Assembly (NCBI GenBank): GCA_949316235.1
Contig: OX438758.1
Coordinates: forward strand, 9,209,731 to 9,273,730
Source of the DNA: Oegoconia quadripuncta
Lineage: Eukaryota; Arthropoda; Insecta; Lepidoptera; Autostichidae
Direction: 5' to 3'
Length of the DNA: 64,000 nt
Below the pieces are notes generated by a model that worked only from the letters and a program-made list of their open reading frames with translations, was not told the origin of the DNA and did not search any database. Below, one piece after another: positions 56,751 through 64,000 of this stretch. The position numbers and the translations under genes are program-made. Position 1 is the first letter of the stretch. Every line of letters starts with the position of its first letter.

Positions 56751-57483
56751 AAATCAATACAATGTATCATATTTTGTTTCAGTGGTAACTTTTATCTAAT
56801 GATATAATTTTTTTTTCATTCTATGAAAATATTCGGTGTTCTTAGACATGGTTAGTGAGAGTTAGTCAAACGTTGGCCCAAACATTTCACTGCACGAAAC
56901 AATCAATTTGTCAAGTCGCAACGTCGGGACCATTCGTTTTATTCCATTTTTTATTATTGTATATCGTGCTACGGGTTTTGACACGAAGTTACACGAAGCT
57001 AAACCGTAATGTTTAAATTATATGATAGTATCTTTTTGATGACGTGAAATTATAGTCTTCGGCCTGTCAATTAGAATCTTACTCTGGTTTATTATCTAAG
57101 CGCATGGCACTTGACATCCCTTCCAGCTCAGTAACTAGTTGGTATACATCTGCATGTACCTTAATACTTATTTAATCAAACAATGCGATGTTTATACAAG
57201 GTTTTTTTTTGTAAAACTGAAACCTAAAATTACTTTGGTCAGAATCGCGTATAGAATCGATTCCGGCTATAATAATATGGTGTTATATGTTTTCCCTGAA
57301 TTATTTATCTAATTAAGAAATGATAAACACCTTACAACCGGAAACATAACAGTAAATGAATTCGCAACAATCCATTATTTCTATGTATTACTTCTAGCCA
57401 TATTGATTACAAAATATAATAATATGATCTAATTGTATTGGCTTTTTGATATACCAAATATAACCTTGTAGTTTAACAACATA
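56751..57483. other. Unassigned AT-rich sequence
   Basis: Nothing recognised. Confidence 0.5.
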
Positions 57484-57722
57484 CAGGGTGAAATTTAATT
57501 CGTGTAATTTCTGTTCTCTAATAACTTTCCGTTAATAACTATATAGCCGACTTCAGCCGAAAATTATTGGACTTCCAAACTAAACGTGGTTTCAGAATGA
57601 TTTATTTCGTTGTAGTCGAAAATTTTTTGGTCGAATTCTACTATGGTCCCTTGGGGAAAGTTGTTCGCAATCTAGAGTGGCGTCACCGGTTAATAGGAAT
57701 TATACGAATTTAGATACACACT
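57484..57722. mobile_element. MITE-like element, related to 49.4 kb
   Basis: Left end CAGGGTGAAATTTAATTCGT, right end ACGAATTTAGATACACACTG, flanked by TA on each side (ATACAGGG / CACTGTAT). It shares CCTTGGGGAAAGTTGTTCGC and GTGGCGTCACCGG with the other copy. Confidence 0.65.
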
Positions 57723-57729
57723 GTATATC

Positions 57730-57820
57730 ATTTTAACCACCTTCGTCGCTTGGTATCAAAATAGGCTTTATAAAAAAGAGGTCGCAGTTTCGATTCCCAG
57801 TGGAACGATGTACATCAAAG
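57730..57820 (+). mobile_element. Decayed SINE head
   Basis: AACCACCTTCGTCGCTTGGT, and the B-box-like AGGTCGCAGTTTCGATTCCC near 57780, recall SINE family 3; the body is not recognisable. Confidence 0.4.
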
Positions 57821-58066
57821 GCTTAGTTTTGGTGGAATATTGTTTATGCAAATATAATAGTTGCATTCTAATCTAAACAACAATTTTTAAGCCTAAGAGT
57901 AAAGAATTATGTACAAAAAATTATTATAGCTCTAAGAAAACAAACTATTGTTGAAATTTTACAAAATATAGCAATAATGACTTAATATTATCATCGCATT
58001 ATTTTAACACCGATTGCCATTAATAAATATATAGGTTTTTATTTTGTAGAAGATATTTTAAGCATA
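57821..58066. other. Unassigned AT-rich sequence
   Basis: Nothing recognised. Confidence 0.5.
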
Positions 58067-58307
58067 TCTAACTAATATTATAAATGCGAAAGTTCCTATG
58101 TTTGTTTTTTGTGCAATTGCGGTGAAGCGGATGAACCGATTTAGATGAAATTTTAGATGAAAATAGAACATCCAGGGTATGTTCTATTTTCATCATATAG
58201 GATATTATTTCTCCCGATGTATGTGAGTAGGTCCAGCGGGAGAAACAAGCTAAACTTATCCACGATAAAATAATTCCACACAGGCGAGGCCGCGGGCGGA
58301 ACGCTAG
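58067..58307 (+). mobile_element. Short non-autonomous Helitron-like element
   Basis: It begins TCTAACTAATATTATAAATG after an A and ends GGCGGAACGCTAG before a T; a GC-rich stretch (GGCGAGGCCGCGGGCGG) precedes the CTAG. Internal 16-bp arms at about 58156-58194 (GATGAAAATAGAACAT and its complement) form an extra hairpin not seen in the 53.3-kb copy. No coding capacity. Confidence 0.72.
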
Positions 58308-58369
58308 TATAAAATATAATTAAAAAAAAACAAATGGTTGCTAATACATGTTTAGTGTCTGATTTATAT

Positions 58370-58475
58370 TTGTTTATATAAATATTGGTGTATGTTTATT
58401 TGCCTAGTTTCCATAGTACAAGCTTTGCTTAGTTTGGAACTAAATGATTGGTGTAAGTGTCCGTAAAAAAAAAAG
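58370..58475 (+). mobile_element. SINE family 1, 5'-truncated
   Basis: The body from TATATAAATATTGGTGTATG to CAAGCTTTGCTTAGTTTGGA and GTGTAAGTGTCCGT is present, with a poly(A) tail instead of an AT tandem. Confidence 0.85.
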
Positions 58476-58632
58476 TAATATTCCTCGATGTGGCAATTTT
58501 GAGGGCTGCAAAGAGCTTCTTTAAACTTCGCTGTAAAAGTTTATGTCTAGCTGAAAAAAGCATATTTTACTGGTAGGTAATTGTTGTTTACGGCACGTAA
58601 AAAGAGTTATGCCAACTCTTGTCTTCCCGTGG

Positions 58633-58852
58633 TTTTTTTATGCACAACGGGTTAGCACTTGACCTCAATCTCACCTGATGTTAAGTAAAGATGAGGCCGA
58701 AGGTGGTAGCGTACTGACCCGGAAACCCCATCTTATTTGGGGAATTGGCTATCTTATCTCTGACAACCGGAACACAACAATGCTATTAACATTGCTGTTT
58801 GGCGGCAGATTTAGATAAGATGGTGGTAGCTAGCCAGGCGGACATTTAAAGT
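58633..58852 (-). mobile_element. SINE family 3, 3' half and body
   Basis: From the tail (TTATGCACAACGGGTTAGC) to TAGCTAGCCAGGCGGACATT; the head is missing. Confidence 0.88.
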
Positions 58853-58904
58853 TTTACAATTTAGTGGTAGGGCACTAACCGAGGTTATCGAGGAATAAGA
58901 CACT

Positions 58905-59060
58905 TTACACTAAAAACATCTAGACTTGCACGTTTCAACTGTCATTTGTACATTTCTGTGTATTTTGAATGGTCAACCATGGATTCAAGGCTTAATCTTT
59001 TAATATTTGGAACACCCGAAGATTAAAGTTTTGACGCTATGTTTATATGTATGTAATACC
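58905..59060 (+). repeat. Dispersed repeat, paralogue of 29.3 kb
   Basis: Shared order: AAAACATCTA, GCACGTTTCAACTGTCAT, TACATTTCTGTGTATTTT, ATGGTCAACC. The class is unknown. Confidence 0.5.
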
Positions 59061-60384
59061 AAAATAATCACCTATATTAACGCAGGTTTAATCTAGACAT
59101 AACTTCTATCATAAAACAAAATCGACAATGATAAACGGCCTAGCATTTAACACTGTATCGATTTAAATAAAGACATCACACGGCGGCGAACTCGAAAGGG
59201 CGAAAGCGGAACAAAAAATAATCGATCCACTATCGATACGCGATCGAGAGCTTAATCGATTCAGCAAAACAATTTCTCGGGCGACATGCGACTTGCCGAT
59301 GGAGATGAGTTTCTCACATTTATACGTAGGTATAACATTTGTGTAAAATACGTGCATGTTTAAATAGTTCTGGCTTGTAAAGGATGATAATCTAATAACA
59401 CAATTGTGTAAAGATATAATAAAAAAGTATATTAGTTTTAGATACAATAACTAATAAAACATTAGGAGATGCCTACTTCTAACCAGGGATACGATATAAG
59501 GCGAGCATTCCTTGTGAATAGAATAGAAATAATAATAATTTCGTTGATTGCAAGCAATATAAGCCCTGCCTCAGTTCAAATCTTCGTACAGCAGTATAGC
59601 AATAGTACAGCAGGCAGAGTTTCTAACCACTACACAACGCCTTGCAGTGTACAATAAAGCATTAAACTAATTAAATATATACATAGTTTTTCAACTATAC
59701 GACGACAGTCCGATATATATAAATTATGGTTTATATTATATGTCTTCTAATTAGTTGGCTGACGGTATCCTTTTCCTTTGTCTCAGTAATCAATAATTTG
59801 ATTCAGCAATAATAAAAATAATTCACTTCATATTTCGTTATTAATGACTGTAACCTATTATCATCCATCCACTATGGCGACATAACACCGATGTTCCGGG
59901 CCTACCACCCTGTATACGGCATTTAATTGGCCACCAATATTTATTGTTGAGATGAACATATCACCGTGCAGAGCCAGGACATAAGTCAGCTTCTGTTGAT
60001 CGTGATTCTCCATTTTGTATCGGGGTATACGATAAGTGGGACATAGGTGCGATGGAGTCGTGTGCTGTGTGAAACTATTGAGGAAGTCGACGAGTCTATT
60101 CTTGAGTGGTTAAAGGTACTAAAGTTCTTTTTCATAAATTATTTCTAAATATGTTAAATGTTATGTAATAATAAAAATCTGCATGATAATAAAATATGAT
60201 AATTGTGTTCGAAATTCACCATCTACCACCAATCAAATACAGTGGACCTGATGTATTCCTCTAATATATATTCTACAATATACTATTACGCACGGTGTAA
60301 CTTATATAATGTGTTACACACATAGGTAAAGGTTATTCATTGTCGCAAGTTGTACACATTTCGCCCAAAAAAGATTATTCAAGC
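59061..60384. other. Unassigned sequence
   Basis: No gene or repeat is recognised; 94- and 62-codon frames near 59.2-59.6 kb have no known motif. Confidence 0.45.
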
Positions 60385-60575
60385 AGCGAATTCGCTTCAC
60401 TGAGGCGATTATTTCCTTATTGGGCAATTCAGATTATCGCGGGTTCGATTCCCAGTGACGGTACTCTCAGTTTCATTGGTGTGGTCAGGTATCGTCCTGG
60501 CAAGCACTTTGAAACCTTCTATATTATCTGCAGTATGATTGAGGTCAAGTGCTTAACCCACATACATACAAAAAA
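60385..60575 (+). mobile_element. Degenerate SINE, family 3-like
   Basis: B box CGCGGGTTCGATTCCCAGTG near 60440 and the 3' phrase ATGATTGAGGTCAAGTGCTT with a CATACAAAAAAAT tail. The middle differs strongly from the other family-3 copies. Confidence 0.6.
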
Positions 60576-60920
60576 ATCTGAAACTAACCTATTAGGTAGG
60601 GTAGGTATGTAGGTAGGCGGGATCACCAAAATAGAAAAAAAATAAAATATTAATCAAAAAATCGCACAAATGAATCCAACTATTAACATTCAGATCAAAA
60701 TTATAATCAAACATAAGATAAGACTATCTCATAGTTCCTGTACACCATTAAAAATTTTCTTAGAACAAAGCGACTCCATCCCGGCACAAAAACAGGAGAT
60801 AGCAATTTAACGAAGCCGCATCACTGCAACGTCTTCATTTATTCAATAAGAAACAAAAACAAAACGCAACGAAACGGATTACAATATCAATTTAGGAAAG
60901 TGAACCGAGTGATTTATTGT
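60576..60920. other. Unassigned sequence
   Basis: Nothing recognised. Confidence 0.5.
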
Positions 60921-61371
60921 TATGTTTCATGTAAATATTGCTCCCGGGATGAGATCGTGTGCGTTTTGTTAACGCTAATTGCTTTCAAAACAAATCGATG
61001 CGGCTAAAAGGTATCCTTGATAGCTTAATGATCTTTCATTAATTCATTGGCCATACAATGAAAGACAGAGATTTCTATTAAAATTCTAATGGGACATTAT
61101 TTTCTATTTTTGCCTTATTTAGACTTAAGTACAATTACCTAAATAGGTTAGTACAGGAGATATGTTTCATATAAATATTGATCCCGAAATAAGATTATAT
61201 GCGTTTTGTTAATGCTAACTGCTAACTAAACTAATCGGAGTAAAGTTAAAAGTATCCAGATAGCTTAATGACAAAATAAAGGTAATTATGATTTTATGCG
61301 GCTAGACGACGATCTCCTGGATATTAGGAATTGAACTTTAAATTATTCACGACAATGAAAGACAAAGAGTT
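60921..61371. repeat. Direct duplication with 240-bp spacing
   Basis: 60921-61030 and 61161-61270 match in register: TATGTTTCAT at 60921/61161, GCGTTTTGTT at 60961/61201, TAGCTTAATG at 61021/61261. A later shared block (ACAATGAAAGACARAGA) is at 61055 and 61352, the offset having grown by about 57 bp. Confidence 0.75.
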
Positions 61372-61800
61372 GGGCTTTGGATCACTTACGACACCCACGG
61401 AAGGTCTACATGGGCCTGGGATCATTCCCTACACCACGGGATAAGATGGGATATGTCTCGGATCATTTACGTTACCTAAGGCAAAAGACGAGTTAGGCCT
61501 TGGGGCATTTAAGACATTCGCGGGATAAGAACTCCCTTCAGGCGTCAGTCTTTCTTGAATCCTACAACCAAGAGCTCTTCAAGAGCAGAGTGAATAGTCA
61601 TTTAATGAGATCGCGTCTATCATCTTTGATCACATCGTCACTTTTCATCAGGTGAGATTGTGGTCAAACGCGTATCCAGTTAATCATAAAAAAATACGGT
61701 TTAGAACTTATATCATGTACGACACTCATAGGATAAGATGGGTTAGATCTTGGATTATTTTTGATACCTACGATATTAGACGGGGTTGATGGGGTTTCTT
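61331..61800. repeat. Tandem array of ~42-bp units, split by a LINE fragment
   Basis: Five degenerate units occupy 61331-61535 (starts about 61331, 61372, 61412, 61453, 61495) and two more lie at about 61700-61800. Unit features: CCTTGGATCATTTACGACAC, a CACGGGATAAGATGGG-like block. The break is filled by the LINE C-terminus at 61536-61693. Confidence 0.65.
61536..61693 (+). pseudogene. LINE ORF2 C-terminal fragment with 3' tail
   Basis: The plus strand reads QELFKSRVNSHLMRSRLSSL then ITSSLFIR and TGA at 61653-61655, followed by TGTGGTCAAACGCGTATCCA, GTTAATCAT and poly(A). It is the same C-terminus as the minus-strand fragment at 36825-36990. Confidence 0.7.
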
Positions 61801-62365
61801 TTTCTTTATCGTAAACCACAAGTTTACATGTGTATATGTAAAATGTATAAAATATAAACTTATTTATTGTATTTACAGATTTGCTGTAATCTGCTTAACA
61901 TTATGTTTCTATACTATATGTAGACTTCTTCTTCAATTTAAGAGCTATGCTCTTGTCGGTGCAGTAACGACCATGTCTCTCTACTTTCCGCCCTCGTTTT
62001 AAGCCTGCGCCGAGGGAAATGTGCTAAAACAGCAGTTACTGTTAAGTTGATAAATTCAACAATACTTGATATACACATTTAAAAAAAATACTTTTACCAT
62101 GACGAAGAATGTCTTAATATTTACTCCGTGGAAAAATGTTAAAATTATTTATACATTACTCTACAAAATTACGGAAAGTTAGACAAAAATGCAAAAAACG
62201 TATGGTGGCGTTAAGTATTTTTTTAGTTTATAACATTAGAAATCTACGCTTATTTTTAGTTCAACCGAAACAGGAGTGTTTATACTACAAATTTACCGTC
62301 TCCAATATAAAAAATTGTATTAGGCAATTAAGATATGAATTTATCAAAATGCGCTTCAAATCCGC
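61801..62365. other. Unassigned AT-rich sequence upstream of the promoter
   Basis: An 88-codon plus frame (62136-62402) lacks any motif and runs into the promoter, so it is not called. Confidence 0.45.
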
Positions 62366-62369
62366 CATA

Positions 62370-62431
62370 CATTTTTACTATGGCGGCCGCGCGGCGATAT
62401 AAAATAATGTCGCGCATCGCTGTGATTCAGT
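62370..62431 (+). promoter_or_regulatory. RNA polymerase II core promoter
   Basis: In a CpG-rich window, TATAAAA at 62398-62404 lies 31 bp upstream of the A of an arthropod-type initiator TCAGT (62427-62431), the standard spacing. GCCGCCAT-like motifs occur inverted just upstream (TCCGCCATAC and TATGGCGGCC, 62360-62390), similar to YY1/Pho sites. Start of transcription is predicted at 62429. Confidence 0.7.
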
Positions 62432-62529
62432 CGCCCACAAGTGTTCAGAGCGAGCGCACGTCACTTTGTTGAGCGCCACTATACACACCGATCGCGTCAT
62501 TTCGTGTACCGGCGACGGCCGAAAACGGT
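62429..62529 (+). other. Predicted non-coding first exon of the right-edge gene
   Basis: GC-rich 101-bp segment between the initiator and a strong donor GTAAGT at 62530. No ATG-led frame of note. The intron would run to the TTGTTTCAG acceptor at 63049 and contains a LINE family-T tail (62795-62905). Confidence 0.6.
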
Positions 62530-62794
62530 GTAAGTATATTTTTCGGAGTTTTAAATAGACTGCTAACTTTTTCTTGCATACAAAAAATACCAAGAGACGT
62601 TACATTAGTTAAGTATATGTGATGTATGTACATATTACATTTAGGTTATTGTTCTGTAATTTCATTAAACATTGGTCAGTTGCGTAGCAACTTTATTCTG
62701 GTTTTGTCTGTCATGTTATTATCATATATTTTTTGTAAAGCTGTCCTTTCTAATAACCTCTCTTTTTTTTTTTAATTTTAATTTTCTTTTAACC

Positions 62795-62905
62795 ACCGGT
62801 TGTCCGGAAGAGGTCACCGAAGTTGTACAATGTAGTTTATCATAACTGTAGTACCTATATTACTGTTGTTTCATTTCTTGTGCAATAAAGAGTATTCTTT
62901 CACTT
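62795..62905 (+). mobile_element. LINE tail, family T, in intron 1
   Basis: AACCACCGGTTGTCCGGAAG, AGGTCACCGAAGTTG, then CTTGTGCAATAAAGAGTATT. The GGTTG..GGAAGAG core and polyadenylation end match the copy at 16.5 kb. Confidence 0.6.
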
Positions 62906-63053
62906 ATTTAATCATTCATTATTTTTTCGAAATAAAATTTCGGATTGACAATATATTGGTCTAGTTGGGTGGAGTTCGACAAGATGAGCCAAGTTAAGAA
63001 AACTGCAATGGCGTCATTCATTACAGTAATAAACTATTATTTGTTTCAGTAAA

Positions 63054-64000
63054 ATGGGAAACCGTAAAAAAAGATATTATAAATTAATAAGCAAGACGAG
63101 ATTCAAGAAAAAAAATAAAACTACAACGCAAATTGATAATGAACAGGTCAGTTCTTGTAATTGTAGCAAATATAAGGTCCAATTTGTACGGTGAATGTAG
63201 GTATGTAACATAACAAACGACTTTCACTGTGGCGACATGGTTGAAAAAAAATAACAAAAAATTTATTTCCCATCCTAATTTCGATCAGCTGATTGCCGAT
63301 TTGTTTGGGGATTGGGGAGAGAATTTTTTTTTCGACAAAGTCGCCATAGTGTAAGTTCTTTGTTATGTTACATAGATACATTCACCGTACACAAGGAACG
63401 CACTTAATTCAATTGGACATTTGATAAGAGTTTTCATAATTGACTGAATAACTTATTTTGGACAACTACTAGTAATGCTGTTTTTTTTAGGAATCTCCGC
63501 AAGAAACGTCTGATTTTGAATTAAATATAGATATTGAAAATGAAAAGCAAGAAGAAATTACAATAAACGGAAACAGACTTATAAATTTTACTTACATTTA
63601 TCAACAACTACAAGAAATTTCAAGTCATAACTCAACACTTGGTTGTATACATACATACAATCCTATACATCTGGAACTAGACATGTGCACTACGGTGTAC
63701 CTCAAGGCCAGTGTATTAGGCCCACTCCTTTTTCTAATATATATAAATGACATTCCGAAATCTACAAATAATCCTATGGTGTTATTTGCCGATGATAGCA
63801 CTGTGGTATATGAGGATGAAGAGGATATCAACAGCAGTCTTTCATCTATCATTGACTGGTTGGAATGTAATAACCTTAAGATTAACCTAGACAAAACGAA
63901 AATAATGAACTTTAAACAAAGAAACCATTTAAATATGACAACAAATGTACAATATAATAGTAAAAGGGTGGATGAAGCATCAGTAACTCAATTCTTGGGT
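63054..64000 (+). CDS. Start of a probable Mutator-like-transposase-domain gene, running into a LINE fragment
   Basis: Coding exon 1 is 63054-63146, entered by TTGTTTCAG at 63041-63049 and left by CAG/GTCAGT. It encodes a basic start, MGNRKKRYYKLISKTRFKKK. Coding exon 2 begins after TTTTTTTTAG at 63490, in phase 0, and is open to the window end (170 codons). Its first part is acidic and then reads TINGNRLINFTYIYQQLQEI, SSHNSTLGC. A basic tail followed by GNR-(I/L)-(I/V)...(Y/F)...QLQ.IS.H resembles the N-terminus of insect proteins with a Mutator-like transposase domain; this is recognition from memory, not a search. From about 63650 the frame enters LINE reverse transcriptase sequence. The gene may be disrupted, chimeric, or a pseudogene. 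Confidence 0.5.
63186..63390. mobile_element. MITE-like element in intron 2
   Basis: Inverted arms of about 50 bp: GTACGGTGAATGTAGGTATG ... ACTTTCACTGTGGCGAC on the left and GTCGCCATAGTGTAAGTTC ... ACATTCACCGTAC on the right. TA at both outer edges may be the target duplication, as in Tc1/mariner-type MITEs. Confidence 0.82.
63650..64000 (+). pseudogene. LINE reverse transcriptase fragment, continues past the window
   Basis: The palm motif is split by one extra base: HYGVPQG is read in one frame up to about 63700 and SVLGPLLFLIYINDIP in the next. The active site VLFADDSTVVY (FADD form) and WLECNNLKINLDKTK follow. It is Jockey/CR1-like and 5'-truncated. The downstream frame coincides with that of the host-like exon before it. 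Confidence 0.8.

Noticed and set aside
62136..62402. 88-codon plus frame upstream of the promoter
   Set aside because: Composition of random AT-rich sequence, no conserved motif, and it overlaps the TATA box of the predicted promoter.

Overview
This is a gene-poor, AT-rich stretch of an animal nuclear genome, most likely a moth or butterfly. The evidence is the repeat content: several tRNA-headed SINE families in many copies, RTE and Jockey/CR1-like LINE remnants, short Helitron-like elements that begin TC and end CTAG, and LINE tails ending in AATAAA plus short tandem tails. No bacterial-type operon, rRNA or free-standing tRNA gene is visible. All homology statements rest on motif recognition; no database search was run.

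The best-preserved object is a DIRS-type tyrosine-recombinase retrotransposon at 9856-15308, coded on the minus strand. It has inverted terminal repeats about 187 bp long, and an internal complementary region at 10152-10285 that joins inverted copies of the two element ends back to back. It carries a gag-like gene (apparently interrupted by a 520-bp intron), a reverse transcriptase/RNase H gene with a methyltransferase-like tail, and an overlapping tyrosine recombinase gene. The three main frames are open, all expected catalytic residues are present, and the long inner part of the two terminal repeats is identical, so this looks like a young and possibly autonomous copy.

The only candidate host gene is at the right edge. 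A CpG-rich core promoter (TATA box plus TCAGT initiator) near 62.4 kb, a non-coding first exon, and two coding exons from 63054 onward encode a basic N-terminus and a segment that resembles insect Mutator-like-transposase-domain proteins. The second coding exon runs without a stop into a LINE reverse transcriptase fragment that continues past the window end.

Nearly everything else is dispersed repeats. SINE family 1 (9 copies), family 2 (4), family 3 (13) and family 4 (2) are scattered on both strands. LINE pieces include a 5'-truncated ORF2 with its 3' UTR (30.9-32.2 kb), an ORF2 with a premature stop (22.6-23.3 kb), and many tail-only fragments. MITE or foldback elements lie at 15.8, 25.8, 38.6, 49.4, 57.5 and 63.2 kb. 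Nested insertions can be read from the sequence: a SINE whose tail has grown into a 230-bp pentanucleotide satellite sits inside another repeat (24.0-24.5 kb), a LINE tail sits inside a SINE (16.3-16.8 kb), and a LINE fragment splits a ~42-bp tandem array (61.3-61.8 kb). The remaining intervals are stop-rich and hold nothing I can identify.
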